From Gilvimarinus xylanilyticus (GTDB lineage: Bacteria > Pseudomonadota > Gammaproteobacteria > Pseudomonadales > Cellvibrionaceae), in the NCBI RefSeq assembly GCF_024195295.1, contig NZ_JAMFTH010000001.1, forward strand, positions 310,001 through 374,000: a DNA stretch of 64,000 nucleotides, in the 5' to 3' direction. The position numbers were made by a program, and so were the translations under genes. The first letter of the stretch is position 1; every line of letters begins with the position of its first letter. The notes beneath the pieces were generated by a model. That model worked only from the letters and a program-made list of their open reading frames with translations. It did not search any database and had not been told where the DNA came from. Below, piece after piece: positions 52,880 through 64,000 of the stretch.

Positions 52880-55126
52880 ATGTTCGACCTATTTACCCCT
52901 TGCTCTAAGGTGCAAAAAGACCGTCAGGTGATTCACGACACCGACGCCCGGGTTGCCAAATACAGCCGCCGGGGGCTGGTGCTCAATTTTTTAGTGTTTG
53001 CCTTTAGCCTAGCGTTTGGCGATTTCTTTTACCGCGAGACCAACCTGGCGGTGGTACTGGTCACCGGGTTGCTGCTGGTGACTTTGCTGCGAAGCTACTA
53101 CCTGTTCCGTTTCGAGGCGCTATACTCGCGCGCCCCCAAACGCTGGCGCACGCAGTATTTTTTAGCCTCTTTTTTGGGTGCTATCTGGTGGAGCGTGATT
53201 CTGGTCAGCCTGACCTGGGTGCTGGGCATGCGCGAAGAAACCCTGATTATGTGGTTGTACACCGTGGTGTTTTACTCCTCGGTGGCCAATGTGTTCGCCC
53301 CCTATATTCGCTTTCTTAAAATTTACCTGTTTATCGGCATGATTCCCGCTGCGGTGACGGCCATGTTACTCGCGACCATTGATGGCTATTTGTACGCCGC
53401 GATTATGGTGCTGTTTTATATGATGCTGGTGCACCAGGCGCGGGTTAACGGCAATGCCTACTGGGAGCGGCTGGAGGCCAACCATGTGCTGCACGAGCGG
53501 GCGCGGGGCCTGGAGCACGAACAAAAAAGTTCGCGCGCGGCGATTGAACTAAAGAACGAATTTTTAGTGAACCTGGGGCATGAGTTTCGGGTGTCGCTCA
53601 ACGATATTCTGGGTACCTTGTCGCTGGTGGATGAGGCCGACCTGTCCGATCGTCAGCGAGATTTATTGAAAATGGCCACTAAAGCCGGTGAGCGGCAGCT
53701 GGATCTGGTGAACAATGTGGTAGATTTTTCCAAGATTACCACCAAGTCCCTCGAGCTGGATGAATCGGTATTTGACCTGCGCCGTCTGGTCGCCAAGCTG
53801 GTGCAGGATTTCTCCTCGGAAGCCCATCAGCAGGCGGTAGAGCTTAACTACCTGCTGGATGCCGAGCTGCCCGCCCGGGTACGCGGCGACGCCGCCCGGC
53901 TGCGCCAGATAACTGCGACCTTGCTGGGACATGCGATTAAATTCTCGGTTACCGGCAATGTGTTTGTCGAGGTGACCTACGCCGAGAGTCGCGGCGACGA
54001 TGGCGAGTTGCAAATCGTGATCAGCGACAGCCATTACCACCGTACCGATGAGGCCAAAGCCGAGATTGATGAAACCCGCTTGTCCGAGGCCGAGCAAACC
54101 GGCCGGGTGGGTATTGGCTTGGCGATCAGCAAGGGCCTGGCCGAGTGTATGGGCGGCAGCGTGCATCTGCTAAAAAGCCCCTCGGGGGGTAATCGCCTGG
54201 TGATTAATGTGCGCGTGCAAACCATCAGCCACCAGGGCAAGCAATTGGGCAGCGATCAGAAGCTGCACGGTAAGCGCATTATGCTGGTGGACCTGCCCGA
54301 TCGAGTGGCTCTTAATCTGGTGGATGAACTGGGCAATTGGGGCGTTATTGCCCAGACGGTGTATGGCTATGAGCAAGCTGTTAGCCGGATTGATGAATGC
54401 GACAAGGCGGGTGAACCCATCGATCTGGTGTTAATTTACAACCGCCTGAACAGCTTTAACGCACTGGCGTTGTCCAAAGAGCTGGCGCAAGAGGAACCTA
54501 CCCGCGAGTTGCGCCAGGTGATTGCTATGAGCGTGCTGCAGCGCGACACCGAAGAGGTGCAGGAGCATTTGTCGCGCTTTACCCAGGTCAGCTGCCTGGA
54601 AAAGCCCATTATGTACAAGCACCTCTATGAAACCTTGTGCAAGCGCTTGCTATCGGGCAGCTGCGAGGCCGAGCCCGCGGTGACATTAGCCGAACCTGTG
54701 TTGCCGGTAACCGACGGGCCGGGTGTGCCTCGGGTATTGGTGGTAGAAGATCACCGGGTTAATCAAATGGTTGCCTCGGGCATGCTGAAAAAGCTGGGTT
54801 GCTATGTGCAGTTGGTCAACTCAGGCCCCGAGGCCGTGGCCATCTTGGAAAAAGAACGTTTCGATTTGGTGTTGCTGGACAGCGAACTTCCGGAAGACTC
54901 GGGGGTGCGGGCCGTGCACGATATCCGCGAGCTGGAAAAAGCCACCAACAGCCGGCGCCGAGTACCGGTGATTGCCATGGCGCCCGATTTAAGCGAAGAG
55001 CAAATCAGCGAGCTGTTTTCTGCCGGCTACGATGATCAGTTGGCTAAGCCCCTGCGCTATGAAGCTTTGCAGGGGCGTTTGCAGCGCTGGCTGGATATGC
55101 CGAACGAACCGGAAACTAAAAGCTAG
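52880..55126 (+). CDS. Hybrid sensor kinase with degenerate ATP-binding and first receiver domains
   Basis: 748 residues. About six membrane helices in the first 190 residues serve as a membrane sensor. HisKA has H234 in LVNLGHEFRVSLNDILG. In the HATPase domain the N-box Asn is replaced by His (LLGHAIKFS, H351), and the DxGxG loop reads DSHYH (D383 kept, Gly lost), while GIGLAIS is kept. A first receiver (about 465-590) lacks the phospho-acceptor (LVLIYNRL, Tyr520 in place of Asp). The second (617-740) keeps the acidic pair (VVEDH) and D667 (LLDSELP). It may be a phosphatase or phospho-sink rather than a kinase. Layout recalls BarA/GacS-type kinases without HAMP. Confidence 0.85.
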   Translation: MFDLFTPCSKVQKDRQVIHDTDARVAKYSRRGLVLNFLVFAFSLAFGDFFYRETNLAVVLVTGLLLVTLLRSYYLFRFEALYSRAPKRWRTQYFLASFLGAIWWSVILVSLTWVLGMREETLIMWLYTVVFYSSVANVFAPYIRFLKIYLFIGMIPAAVTAMLLATIDGYLYAAIMVLFYMMLVHQARVNGNAYWERLEANHVLHERARGLEHEQKSSRAAIELKNEFLVNLGHEFRVSLNDILGTLSLVDEADLSDRQRDLLKMATKAGERQLDLVNNVVDFSKITTKSLELDESVFDLRRLVAKLVQDFSSEAHQQAVELNYLLDAELPARVRGDAARLRQITATLLGHAIKFSVTGNVFVEVTYAESRGDDGELQIVISDSHYHRTDEAKAEIDETRLSEAEQTGRVGIGLAISKGLAECMGGSVHLLKSPSGGNRLVINVRVQTISHQGKQLGSDQKLHGKRIMLVDLPDRVALNLVDELGNWGVIAQTVYGYEQAVSRIDECDKAGEPIDLVLIYNRLNSFNALALSKELAQEEPTRELRQVIAMSVLQRDTEEVQEHLSRFTQVSCLEKPIMYKHLYETLCKRLLSGSCEAEPAVTLAEPVLPVTDGPGVPRVLVVEDHRVNQMVASGMLKKLGCYVQLVNSGPEAVAILEKERFDLVLLDSELPEDSGVRAVHDIRELEKATNSRRRVPVIAMAPDLSEEQISELFSAGYDDQLAKPLRYEALQGRLQRWLDMPNEPETKS

Positions 55127-55152
55127 CCCCCCAACATGCCGGGGGGGTGAGG

Positions 55153-55968
55153 TTAAACCTTAAACTCGCTCCAAATAGGGCAGTGGTCTGAAGGTTTTTC
55201 CATGCCCCGCAACTCGTAGTCAATACCCGCGTCAACGCACTGGGGTGCCAGAGCTTTACTTGCCAAAATTAAATCGATACGCAGCCCGCGACGGGGCTCG
55301 CGCTCAAAGCCGCGTGAGCGGTAGTCAAACCAGCTAAAGGTCTCGTCGTTATTGGGGTGTATCGTACGATAGGTGTCGGTCAGCCCCCAGGCGAGCAGCT
55401 GATCCAGCCATTCGCGCTCTTCGGGCAAAAAGCTGCATTTGCCGGTGCGCAGCCAGCGTTTGCGGTTGTCCTCGCCAATACCGATATCGATATCCCGGTG
55501 GGAGATGTTCATATCACCCATTAAAATTAGCGGTTTATCGGCGCTGTGCTCTTCACTCAGCAGCCGGTTTAAATCGGCGTAGTATTTTTCTTTGGCGGGA
55601 AACTTAAGCGGGTGGTCGCGGCTTTCGCCCTGAGGGAAGTAACCATTGTAGACATGCAAATCGCCCACGCCGGGCACATCAAACACGCCGCCAATAAAGC
55701 GTTTTTGCGATTCTTCAGTGTCGCCGGGGAAGCCCTTAATCGTCTCTTTAAACGGGTGCTTGGACATCAGCGCGACGCCGTAGTGAGTTTTCTGGCCGTG
55801 AAATGCGACGTGGTAGCCCATGGCTTCGACCGCTTCTTGGGGAAACTGATCGTCGTGCACCTTGGTTTCTTGTAGCCCGATAAAATCCGGCTGGTATTTG
55901 TCGATAATCGCCTGCAGCTGATGCAGACGCGAACGGATACTGTTGATATTAAAACAAACGACTTTCAT
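55153..55968 (-). CDS. xthA: Exodeoxyribonuclease III
   Basis: 271 residues. [22 protein letters not shown] (metal Glu), [11 protein letters not shown] (Asp/Asn pair), [11 protein letters not shown], and the final [10 protein letters not shown] with the catalytic His identify the AP endonuclease/exonuclease III family, E. coli XthA type. It removes abasic sites and 3' blocks in base-excision repair. Convergent with the hybrid kinase; the intervening 26 bases contain a C5/G6 hairpin. Confidence 0.96.
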   Translation of the reverse strand: MKVVCFNINSIRSRLHQLQAIIDKYQPDFIGLQETKVHDDQFPQEAVEAMGYHVAFHGQKTHYGVALMSKHPFKETIKGFPGDTEESQKRFIGGVFDVPGVGDLHVYNGYFPQGESRDHPLKFPAKEKYYADLNRLLSEEHSADKPLILMGDMNISHRDIDIGIGEDNRKRWLRTGKCSFLPEEREWLDQLLAWGLTDTYRTIHPNNDETFSWFDYRSRGFEREPRRGLRIDLILASKALAPQCVDAGIDYELRGMEKPSDHCPIWSEFKV

Positions 55969-56046
55969 TGGTTGTGGGTCAAATCCTGATTCAGACGGGT
56001 GGTGGTTAAGTCATGGGCGGCGACCAAGGTCGCCGCCGGCTAGGGC

Positions 56047-58227
56047 TTAAAAGTTAGCGACCTTAGCGGTGTTCTCTTCCTGGTCCAAGCCGCGAATAAA
56101 ATCCACTAAAATATAACCGGCTTCGGTTAAAAACGGATCTTTGGACGGGTCGATTTTTTCCGGGCCGGTGTCCATGGCTTGCGCCTCTGGGTCGGCTTCG
56201 CCACCGCTTTCGCTTTCTCCCTCACCCTCGTCGTTACCTTCGCCGCTAATGTCGGCGTAGGTTTCGTAGGGCTCAAGCCCTTTGGCTTTGCGGCGCGTGT
56301 TTTCCAGGTTTAACAGCTGATTTTCCAGATCTTCCTTTTCCGCTAAGCGGGTCTTTTCATTCAGCGAAATATAGTCACGATTGGAGTTGGCGTTAACCAG
56401 GGCCTGCTCCTCGGCGAGGAAAATAAAATCCGGATCGGTGCTGATGCGTTTGCTGTGACGCTGCTCGATTTGGGGCAGTAACGCGGCAATATCATAGTAG
56501 TGCGCGTGCTTGGCCTCGTGAATTTGATCCCAGGGCAGGGCGTAGTCGTAGATGCTTTCGCCCACATCTTCCGGGTCAATCATCTCCGGCAGGTCAATAT
56601 CCGGCAGTACGCCCCGGTGCTGAGTACTGTCGCCCGACACACGGTAAAACTTGGATTCGGTAATTTTTAATTGGCCGTGCTGCAAAGGCTGAAGCGACTG
56701 CACGGTTCCCTTACCGAAAGATTGGCTGCCCACAATAATACCGCGCCCGTAGTCCTGAATGGCGCCGGCAAAAATCTCTGAAGCCGAGGCACTCAGGCGG
56801 TTAACCAGCACCACAATAGGGCCGCGATACACGGCTTTGGAGTGGGAGCGGTAGTTGCGTGAGATGCGCTGATTGGTTTGGCGAATTTGTACCACCGGCC
56901 CCTGATCGATAAACAAATCCGTCAGCGAGGTAGCTTCGTGCAACGAACCGCCGCCGTTGTTGCGCAAATCGACAACAATGCCGTCGACTTTCTCTGCCGC
57001 CAGCTCGCCCAAGAGTTTAAACACATCGCGGGTGGTGCTTTTGTAATTGGGGTCGCGTTTGCGGTAGGCCTCAAAATCCATATAGAAGGTGGGAATATCA
57101 ATGACACCCAGTTTGTAGCTGTTGTTTTGCTCGTCACTCAGCTCAAACACGGCTTTTTGCGCGGCCTGCTCCTCCAGCTTAACCGTGTCGCGCTTAATGC
57201 TGACAATGTGGGTGGTGCTCCCTGCGGCGGCCTTAGCGGGTAACACTTCCAGGCGCACGGTGCTGTCCTTTTTACCGCGAATTAGGTCCACCACCTCGTC
57301 CAGGCGCCAGCCAATCACATCGACGATATCGCCCTCTTTGCCCTGGCCCACACCCACAATACGGTCGGCGGGTTTCAACTGGCCCTGTTTGTCGGCGGGC
57401 CCGGCGGGCACTAAACGGACCACTTTGGTGTACTCGTCCTCGCTTTGCAGCATGGCGCCAATGCCTTCCAGCGACAGCGACATATTAATATTGAAGTTTT
57501 CCAGCGTACGTGGCGACAAGTAATTGGTGTGCGGATCGTACAGCATGGTAAAGGCATTAATGACGGCGTTAAAGGCGTCATCGCCGGTTTGCTGGCTCAT
57601 CCGACGCGCCTGGTTTTGGTAGCGCTTTGCCAATAGCTCGCGAGCTTCTTCGATGCTTTTACCTGCGAGTTTAAGGTTGAGCACATCGGCTTTGACTCGC
57701 TTGCGCCACATCTTTTCGGCGGCGGCTTTATCGGCTGCCCAGCTCGCTTCGTCGCGGTCGACCAACAGAGTTTCATCCACCGCAAAATCGAAGGTTTTTT
57801 CTTCGTCTTCCAGTTCGGCGATCACGCTTTGGGCCCGTTCAATAAACCGGGTGCGGTAGCGGGCGTAAATATCAAAGGCGACGTCAAGCTGACCCTTTTG
57901 AAAGTCGTCGTCAAACTTTAAGGCGTGTTTGTTGAACTCGTCGACATCGCTTTGCAGTAAATAACTTTTGCCCGGGTCCAGGGTTTTGAGGTAGTTATCG
58001 AGAAACTTCCGCGACAGCTCGTCGTTGATATCCTGGTCACGGTAGTGGTGTTTGTGCAGTGACTCGACAATCTCGGCAGTGGTTTCGCGCTGCTCTTCGG
58101 TGCTCTGTAAAGGCTCTGGGTCTAAAGGCTCGGAGTTCAGTGCCTGGGCGAGGCTCGCCGACAGGGTGAAAACCAGCGCGCCCAGCAACTGGGCGGCGTG
58201 ATGGGACAGGGGCATTTTTTTCAGCAT
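56047..58227 (-). CDS. prc: Tail-specific periplasmic protease Prc/Tsp
   Basis: 726 residues, close to E. coli Prc (682). Signal peptide ends near LAQA. An N-terminal helical domain carries HYRDQDINDELSRKFLDNYL, a PDZ domain lies at about 240-340 (GIGAMLQSEDEYTKV) and the S41 protease domain carries LSASASEIFAGA (Ser nucleophile) and SFGKGTVQSL (Lys), 25 residues apart as in Prc. A C-terminal acidic, Gly/Glu-rich stretch (EGNDEGEGESESGGEADPEA, residues about 665-685) is extra. It degrades proteins with nonpolar C-termini and trims penicillin-binding protein 3 in E. coli. Confidence 0.95.
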   Translation of the reverse strand: MLKKMPLSHHAAQLLGALVFTLSASLAQALNSEPLDPEPLQSTEEQRETTAEIVESLHKHHYRDQDINDELSRKFLDNYLKTLDPGKSYLLQSDVDEFNKHALKFDDDFQKGQLDVAFDIYARYRTRFIERAQSVIAELEDEEKTFDFAVDETLLVDRDEASWAADKAAAEKMWRKRVKADVLNLKLAGKSIEEARELLAKRYQNQARRMSQQTGDDAFNAVINAFTMLYDPHTNYLSPRTLENFNINMSLSLEGIGAMLQSEDEYTKVVRLVPAGPADKQGQLKPADRIVGVGQGKEGDIVDVIGWRLDEVVDLIRGKKDSTVRLEVLPAKAAAGSTTHIVSIKRDTVKLEEQAAQKAVFELSDEQNNSYKLGVIDIPTFYMDFEAYRKRDPNYKSTTRDVFKLLGELAAEKVDGIVVDLRNNGGGSLHEATSLTDLFIDQGPVVQIRQTNQRISRNYRSHSKAVYRGPIVVLVNRLSASASEIFAGAIQDYGRGIIVGSQSFGKGTVQSLQPLQHGQLKITESKFYRVSGDSTQHRGVLPDIDLPEMIDPEDVGESIYDYALPWDQIHEAKHAHYYDIAALLPQIEQRHSKRISTDPDFIFLAEEQALVNANSNRDYISLNEKTRLAEKEDLENQLLNLENTRRKAKGLEPYETYADISGEGNDEGEGESESGGEADPEAQAMDTGPEKIDPSKDPFLTEAGYILVDFIRGLDQEENTAKVANF

Positions 58228-58511
58228 GAAAACTCAAGGCTCCGCTTTACTACTTAGGTCGGCTTGACGGGCCTCTCCCGCGTACCGCTAGTTATAGGAC
58301 AGCAACATAGCATTATTTGTTCTACTAGCCCAGTAAACCAGCTCGCTCGGCGTCTGCCAAGGGGGCAGGGGGGCGAATAAAAGTCGTGTTTATGGGCACA
58401 GGCGGTGGTGCGAGTGGGCCAGTTTTACTATACTGGCGGGCTTTTAGCGCGGTCAGCGCACAAACACACAAGTGGCCTTTGGTAGGGGTCACCACTGAGG
58501 AAGGACGTAAC

Positions 58512-60452
58512 ATGCCAGTTATCACTCTCCCCGACGGTTCTAAACGCGAATTCTCTCAACCCGTCACTCTCATGCAGGTGGCCGAAGATATCGGACCCGG
58601 TTTGGCCAAGGCGACCGTGTGTGGTCGTATCGATGGCGAGCTGGTTGACGCCTGTGAGCTGATTGATCGCGACGCCAATATTTCTCTGATTACCGGTCGC
58701 GACGACGAGGGTGTCGAGGTTATTCGCCACTCCTTTGCCCACTTGGTGGGGCACGCGATTAAGCAGCTGTTTCCCGAGGCCAAAATGGCCATTGGTCCGG
58801 TCATCGACGACGGTTTTTACTATGACATTGACTACGAGCGTCCGCTGACCCCGGAAGATCTGGAGGCGGTTGAGCAGCGCGTAAAAGAGCTGATCAAGAA
58901 AGACTACGACGTTATTAAAGAGATGACGCCCATCGAGCGCGCCCGTGAGGTGTTTGCCGGTCGCGGTGAGGAGTACAAGGTAGAGCTGGTCGACGGCCTG
59001 ATCGAGGCGGGTGAAAAAGCGGTGGGCCTTTACCACCACGAAGAATACATCGACATGTGTCGCGGTCCCCACGTGCCCAACACCCGGGTGATGCGTCACT
59101 TTAAGCTGATGCGTGTTTCCGGCGCCTACTGGCGCGGCGATGCCAGCAACAAGCAGCTGCAGCGCATTTACGGTACCGCCTGGAACGATAAGAAAGAGCT
59201 AAAAGCTTATTTGCGCCGCCTGGAAGAGGCGGAAAAGCGCGATCACCGCAAGCTGGCGAAAAAGTTTGACCTGTTCCACATGCAGGAAGAGGCGCCGGGT
59301 ATGGTGTTTTGGCACCCCAAGGGGTGGTCGATTTACACCACCATTGAAGATTACATGCGTAAGGTGCAGCGCGATAACGGCTACCAGGAGATCAAAACCC
59401 CGCAGGTGGTGGATTTGAGCCTGTGGCAGAAGTCCGGCCATGCCGATAAATTCGGCGACGACATGTTTATGTTGAAGTCCGAAGATCGCGAATTTGCGGT
59501 TAAGCCCATGAACTGCCCCTGCCATGTGCAGGTGTTTAACCAGGGGCTGCGCAGCTACCGTGATTTGCCCCTGCGTTTGGCGGAGTTCGGCTCTTGCCAC
59601 CGCAACGAGGCCTCGGGATCGCTGCACGGCATTATGCGGGTGCGCGGCTTCACCCAGGACGATGCCCACATTTTCTGCGCGGAAGACGCGATTCAGGATG
59701 AGGTCTCCGCCTTTACCGATTTGCTGTATCAGGTATACGCCGATTTTGGCTTTGATGAAGTGATTATTCGCCTGTCGACGCGCCCCGAGCAGCGCGTGGG
59801 TAGCGATGAGGTGTGGGATAAAGCCGAAAAAGCGCTGGCCGATGCCCTGGACGCCAAGGGGCTGGAGTACAAATTACTGCCGGGCGAGGGCGCCTTTTAC
59901 GGCCCCAAGATTGAGTTTTCCCTCAAAGATTGCCTGGGCCGGGTGTGGCAGTGCGGCACCATTCAGGTGGATTTTTCCATGCCAGGGCGTCTGGATGCCC
60001 AATATGTAGCTGAGGATGGCTCGCGTCAGGTGCCGGTGATGCTGCACCGCGCCATCCTGGGTTCATTTGAGCGATTTATCGGTATTTTGATCGAAAACTA
60101 CGAGGGTGCTTTCCCTACTTGGTTGGCGCCGGTGCAGGTTGTGCTGGCCAATATCACCGACAATCAGGCCGAATATGTACAAAAAGTCGAAAAAACACTC
60201 GCAAATCGTGGGTTTAGAGCGGTTTCGGACTTGAGAAACGAGAAGATCGGCTTTAAAATCCGCGAGCACACAATTCAGCGGGTTCCCTATTTAATTGTCG
60301 TAGGCGACAAAGAGGTAGAATCCGGGCAGGTAGCCGTGCGTACGCGCGACGGCCAAGACCTGGGTGTGATGAGTGTCGAGGCCTTTACCGACCTGTTGGC
60401 AGCGGATGTTGCCAACCGCAGTCGGGTGTCGGCGTCTGACACACAAGATTAA
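58512..60452 (+). CDS. thrS: Threonyl-tRNA synthetase
   Basis: 646 residues from the ATG at 58512 (GGAAGGA upstream). TGS domain [20 protein letters not shown], editing domain with [17 protein letters not shown] (HxxxH), class II motif 2 [18 protein letters not shown]-like (here [19 protein letters not shown]), motif 3 [13 protein letters not shown], and a C-terminal anticodon domain. It charges tRNA-Thr. The open frame upstream of the chosen start is not conserved. infC follows after 20 bases. Confidence 0.98.
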   Translation: MPVITLPDGSKREFSQPVTLMQVAEDIGPGLAKATVCGRIDGELVDACELIDRDANISLITGRDDEGVEVIRHSFAHLVGHAIKQLFPEAKMAIGPVIDDGFYYDIDYERPLTPEDLEAVEQRVKELIKKDYDVIKEMTPIERAREVFAGRGEEYKVELVDGLIEAGEKAVGLYHHEEYIDMCRGPHVPNTRVMRHFKLMRVSGAYWRGDASNKQLQRIYGTAWNDKKELKAYLRRLEEAEKRDHRKLAKKFDLFHMQEEAPGMVFWHPKGWSIYTTIEDYMRKVQRDNGYQEIKTPQVVDLSLWQKSGHADKFGDDMFMLKSEDREFAVKPMNCPCHVQVFNQGLRSYRDLPLRLAEFGSCHRNEASGSLHGIMRVRGFTQDDAHIFCAEDAIQDEVSAFTDLLYQVYADFGFDEVIIRLSTRPEQRVGSDEVWDKAEKALADALDAKGLEYKLLPGEGAFYGPKIEFSLKDCLGRVWQCGTIQVDFSMPGRLDAQYVAEDGSRQVPVMLHRAILGSFERFIGILIENYEGAFPTWLAPVQVVLANITDNQAEYVQKVEKTLANRGFRAVSDLRNEKIGFKIREHTIQRVPYLIVVGDKEVESGQVAVRTRDGQDLGVMSVEAFTDLLAADVANRSRVSASDTQD

Positions 60453-60472
60453 TTGAACAGGAGAAAGACACT

Positions 60473-61012
60473 ATCAAAAGAGATAACGCTAAAGGCAAAT
60501 CCAAGAAAGCTCGTATTAACGATCAAATTGAAGCGTCGGAAGTCCGACTGATCGGTGCCGACGGGGATCAGGTGGGGGTAGTCCCACTGTCCGAAGCCTT
60601 AAAAGTGGCCCAGGACGCCGATTTGGATCTGGTTGAAATAGCGCCTGATAGTAAGCCCGTAGTGTGCAAAGTGATGGACTACGGGAAACACCTGTTCGAG
60701 ATTAAGAAGACCAAAGCCGCTGCGAAGAAGAAGCAAAAGCAGCAGCAAATTAAAGAAATGAAGTTTCGTCCAGGGACGGAAGAAGGGGACTATAAGGTCA
60801 AGCTACGCAACCTTACACGTTTCCTAGAAAACGGGGACAAAGCCAAGGTATCACTGCGCTACCGCGGCCGCGAAATGGCTCACCAGGAACTGGGGATGGA
60901 AATGATGCAACGCATCGAGACCGACCTGGAAGAACTGGCAACAGTGGAACAACGGCCCAAAATGGAAGGCCGCCAACTGATTATGGTCATGGCCCCGAGA
61001 AAGAGAAAGTAG
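60473..61012 (+). CDS. infC: Translation initiation factor IF-3 with an AUC start codon
   Basis: 179 residues. No ATG, GTG or TTG gives a full-length protein: the family N-terminus ([20 protein letters not shown]) lies upstream of the first standard start at 60572. ATC at 60473-60475, 9 bases after AGGAG (60459-60463), starts a chain [17 protein letters not shown], equivalent to the AUU start of E. coli infC. Conserved ends: [22 protein letters not shown] (in part) and [17 protein letters not shown]-3 rejects non-AUG starts, so a rare codon lets it limit its own synthesis. Confidence 0.93.
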   Translation: MKRDNAKGKSKKARINDQIEASEVRLIGADGDQVGVVPLSEALKVAQDADLDLVEIAPDSKPVVCKVMDYGKHLFEIKKTKAAAKKKQKQQQIKEMKFRPGTEEGDYKVKLRNLTRFLENGDKAKVSLRYRGREMAHQELGMEMMQRIETDLEELATVEQRPKMEGRQLIMVMAPRKRK

Positions 61013-61072
61013 TCGGGCTTTTAGCTGCCTAGGTTACTTAATATTAATCATTGCAAATGCGGAGTTTTTCTC

Positions 61073-61270
61073 ATGGCATCGAAAGCTAAAGTACATTCTG
61101 GCGCCGCCAAGCGCTTTAAAAAGACGGCTGCTGGTTATAAGCACAAACACGCTAACAAGAGCCACATCCTCACCAAAATGACCACCAAGCGTAAGCGTCA
61201 GCTGCGCGGTACCAACGTGCTTAACGCCGCTGATACCGTTCATGTCGATCGCATGTTACGCGCCAAGTAA
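61073..61270 (+). CDS. rpmI: 50S ribosomal protein L35
   Basis: 65 residues; [28 protein letters not shown] (shown as [13 protein letters not shown] and KRKRQLRG) is the L35 signature. Between infC and rplT as in other gammaproteobacteria; in E. coli L20 represses this pair at the translation level. Confidence 0.97.
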   Translation: MASKAKVHSGAAKRFKKTAAGYKHKHANKSHILTKMTTKRKRQLRGTNVLNAADTVHVDRMLRAK

Positions 61271-61303
61271 TTGGTTCATTTGAGATTTTAAGAGGAGGTT
61301 AGT

Positions 61304-61663
61304 ATGGCCCGTGTAAAACGTGGTGTAGAGGCGCGTCGTCGTCACAAGAAAGTTTTAAAAGCTGCAAAAGGTTATTACGGCGCTCGTTCGCGCGTATTTC
61401 GTGTTGCTAAGCAAGCGGTTATCAAAGCTGGCCAGTACGCGTATCGCGACCGTCGAGTCAACAAGCGCAATTTCCGCGCTCTGTGGATTACCCGTATCAA
61501 CGCCCAGTCGCGCGCTGAAGGCATGACTTACAGCCAGCTGATCGCTGGTTTGAAGAAAGCCAATATCGCACTGGACCGTCGTGTTCTGGCAGACATTGCT
61601 GTTCACGATAAAGCGGCCTTTGCTGCCGTTGTTGCTCAGGCAAAATCAGCTCTGGCTGCTTAA
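61304..61663 (+). CDS. rplT: 50S ribosomal protein L20
   Basis: 119 residues; [19 protein letters not shown] at the start, [18 protein letters not shown] and [14 protein letters not shown] follow. It is an early 23S rRNA assembly protein. Strong AGAGGAGG Shine-Dalgarno. A terminator lies 48 bases after the stop. Confidence 0.98.
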   Translation: MARVKRGVEARRRHKKVLKAAKGYYGARSRVFRVAKQAVIKAGQYAYRDRRVNKRNFRALWITRINAQSRAEGMTYSQLIAGLKKANIALDRRVLADIAVHDKAAFAAVVAQAKSALAA

Positions 61664-61710
61664 TCGCCGCAATGACGCAGACGGGCTCGCTGCCCGTGCA
61701 ACTACGCGAT

Positions 61711-61744
61711 AAAGGGGAGGGCTGTTTCAGGCCTCCCCTTTTTT
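61711..61744 (+). terminator. Intrinsic terminator between rplT and pheS
   Basis: AAAGGGGAGG (61711-61720) pairs with CCTCCCCTTT (61732-61741), with T-tract to 61744. Because pheS starts only 60 bases later, read-through or attenuation may set pheST expression; no phenylalanine-rich leader peptide was seen. Confidence 0.92.
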
Positions 61745-61792
61745 ATTTGTCGCCAGCGAAAGCTGGGTCGAAAACCACAATGCATTAAATAA

Positions 61793-62842
<1,050 letters not shown>

Positions 62843-62917
62843 GCGAATAACTGCAACAAAAACCCAGAATTTAGCCCCTGCGCATCACTGCGCCAGGGGT
62901 ACAAAGAGAATTGGACT

Positions 62918-64000
62918 ATGAAAGTAAGTGAATCCTGGTTGCGCGAGTGGATTAATCCGGACATTGATACCCAAGCCATCGTCGATCAGTTGACCATGGC
63001 CGGTATCGAGGTGGATGCCACCGAACCCGTAGCTGGCGCCTTTAGCGGCGTTGTCGTGGGTGAGATTGTTAGCATCGAACAGCACCCGGACGCGGACAAA
63101 CTGCGTGTTTGCCAAGTGTCCGGGCACCCGGATGGCGAGCACGTGCAAGTGGTGTGCGGCGCCCCCAATGCGCGCGCGGGCATCAAAGTGCCCTTTGCCA
63201 CCGTAGGCGCCCAGTTGCCCGGTGATTTCAAAATCAAAAAGGCCAAGCTGCGCGGAGTGGAATCCTTCGGCATGCTCTGCGCGCAAACCGAATTAGAGGC
63301 GGGCGATGACGATGATGGCCTGTGGGAATTGGCGGTCGATGCCCCGACTGGCACCGATCTGCGCGATTACTTAAACCTTAACGATACCGTGATTGAGGTG
63401 GATATTACCCCCAATCGCGGGGATTGCCTGAGCGTGCGCGGTTTGGCGCGTGAGCTGGGAGTGATTAATCGCCACCCGGTCAACGCAGCGGCCGCAGAGA
63501 CTGTAACCGCGAGCATAAAAGATGCCTTGCCCGTTGCGCTGGAAGCGGGCGATGCCTGCTCGCGTTATTTGGGCCGGGTAATTCGCGGGGTAGACGTTTC
63601 AGCCCCCAGCCCTTTGTGGCTGCAGGAAAAACTGCGCCGCAGTGGTATTCGCTCCATTGACGCGGTGGTGGATGTGACCAACTACGTATTGCTGGAGCTG
63701 GGCCAGCCCATGCACGCGTTTGATTTGGCCAAGATTGACGGCGGTATTCACGTGCGTCAGGCAAAAGCGGGCGAAAAGCTGACCCTGTTGGATGAGCAGG
63801 AAGTTGAGCTTGCCGAAGGCACTTTGTTGATTGTCGATAACAGTCAGCCCCTTGCCATGGCCGGTATTATGGGCGGACTGGCCTCATCGGTGACCGCGCA
63901 AACCACCGATTTATTTTTAGAGAGCGCCTTTTTCAACCCCCTGGCGATTGCCGGGCGGGCGCGCAGCTACGGCTTGCATACCGACTCGTCCCACCGCTTT
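62918..64000 (+). CDS. pheT: Phenylalanyl-tRNA synthetase beta subunit (3' end outside window)
   Basis: The first 361 residues: [20 protein letters not shown], an EMAP/tRNA-binding domain ([20 protein letters not shown]), B1 with [17 protein letters not shown], and B3/4 editing domain with [20 protein letters not shown] and LAMAGIMGG. The gene runs off the window end. It follows pheS by 75 bases. Confidence 0.97.
   Translation, partial: MKVSESWLREWINPDIDTQAIVDQLTMAGIEVDATEPVAGAFSGVVVGEIVSIEQHPDADKLRVCQVSGHPDGEHVQVVCGAPNARAGIKVPFATVGAQLPGDFKIKKAKLRGVESFGMLCAQTELEAGDDDDGLWELAVDAPTGTDLRDYLNLNDTVIEVDITPNRGDCLSVRGLARELGVINRHPVNAAAAETVTASIKDALPVALEAGDACSRYLGRVIRGVDVSAPSPLWLQEKLRRSGIRSIDAVVDVTNYVLLELGQPMHAFDLAKIDGGIHVRQAKAGEKLTLLDEQEVELAEGTLLIVDNSQPLAMAGIMGGLASSVTAQTTDLFLESAFFNPLAIAGRARSYGLHTDSSHRF

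Noticed and set aside
55128-55147. C/G-rich hairpin between the hybrid kinase and xthA as terminator
   Set aside because: No T-tract on either strand; the stem is short and made of a single base type.

Overview
The window looks like a chromosomal segment of a polysaccharide-degrading marine gammaproteobacterium close to Cellvibrionaceae (Saccharophagus / Cellvibrio / Gilvimarinus type). This rests on a lipoprotein GH10 xylanase with a long Pro-Glu linker, a GH94 phosphorylase of cellobionic-acid type next to a sugar:cation symporter, the pheST / infC-rpmI-rplT / thrS order, and generally gammaproteobacterial proteins. No rRNA, tRNA or CRISPR array was recognised. The assignment is inference from gene content; no search was run.

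Layout. 0-5.3 kb (minus strand): the N-terminal half of a GH10 xylanase (cut by the window edge), a GH94 phosphorylase and a GPH symporter with a LacI-type operator upstream; together they fit import and phosphorolysis of oxidised cello-oligosaccharides. 5.3-9.1 kb: a DUF413/MaoP-like protein, rpsT with a clear sigma70 promoter and terminator, and a sensor kinase/regulator pair resembling the 'dedicated sortase system' regulators. 9.1-13.7 kb (plus): a DUF3592 membrane protein, a lipoprotein joining MORN repeats to a caspase-like C13 peptidase domain, and an AT-richer hypothetical membrane-anchored protein. 13.7-16.5 kb is a graveyard of mobile elements: a 5'-truncated IS110 transposase gene, an intact REP-associated tyrosine transposase with its flanking repeats, a transposase 5' fragment, a duplicated RAYT tail and a truncated FMN-reductase gene.

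16.5-23 kb (minus): a small membrane protein and a complete Mrp Na+/H+ antiporter operon (mrpAB fusion, C, D, E, F, G). 23.3-26 kb (minus): a DUF3833 lipoprotein, outer-membrane phospholipase A and a NIT-like protein. 26.3-31.2 kb (plus): an RND efflux adaptor and pump, then an FMN reductase. 31.2-42.8 kb: a divergent nitrogen locus. On the minus strand lies a giant hybrid kinase whose sensor half is an NCS1-type permease, with a LuxR-type regulator. On the plus strand lie urtABCDE-like ABC transporter genes, amiE (aliphatic amidase) and amiB. 43-49.5 kb: a K+-channel-like protein, a caa3-type cytochrome oxidase cluster (coxB with haem c, a fused subunit I/III, a small membrane protein, ctaG), and DUF2231 and CopD-like membrane proteins. 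49.8-55.1 kb: a DUF481 outer-membrane protein, moaCDE, a repeat-bearing lipoprotein, a DUF2788 protein and a degenerate hybrid kinase. 55.1-64 kb: xthA and prc (minus), then thrS-infC-rpmI-rplT-pheS-pheT (plus), with infC apparently starting at AUC.

The most unusual parts are the permease-kinase/amide locus, the MORN-C13 lipoprotein cluster and the RAYT-driven gene wreckage at 14-16.5 kb. Start codons were moved inward from the longest open frame wherever a Shine-Dalgarno sequence or family alignment argued for it.
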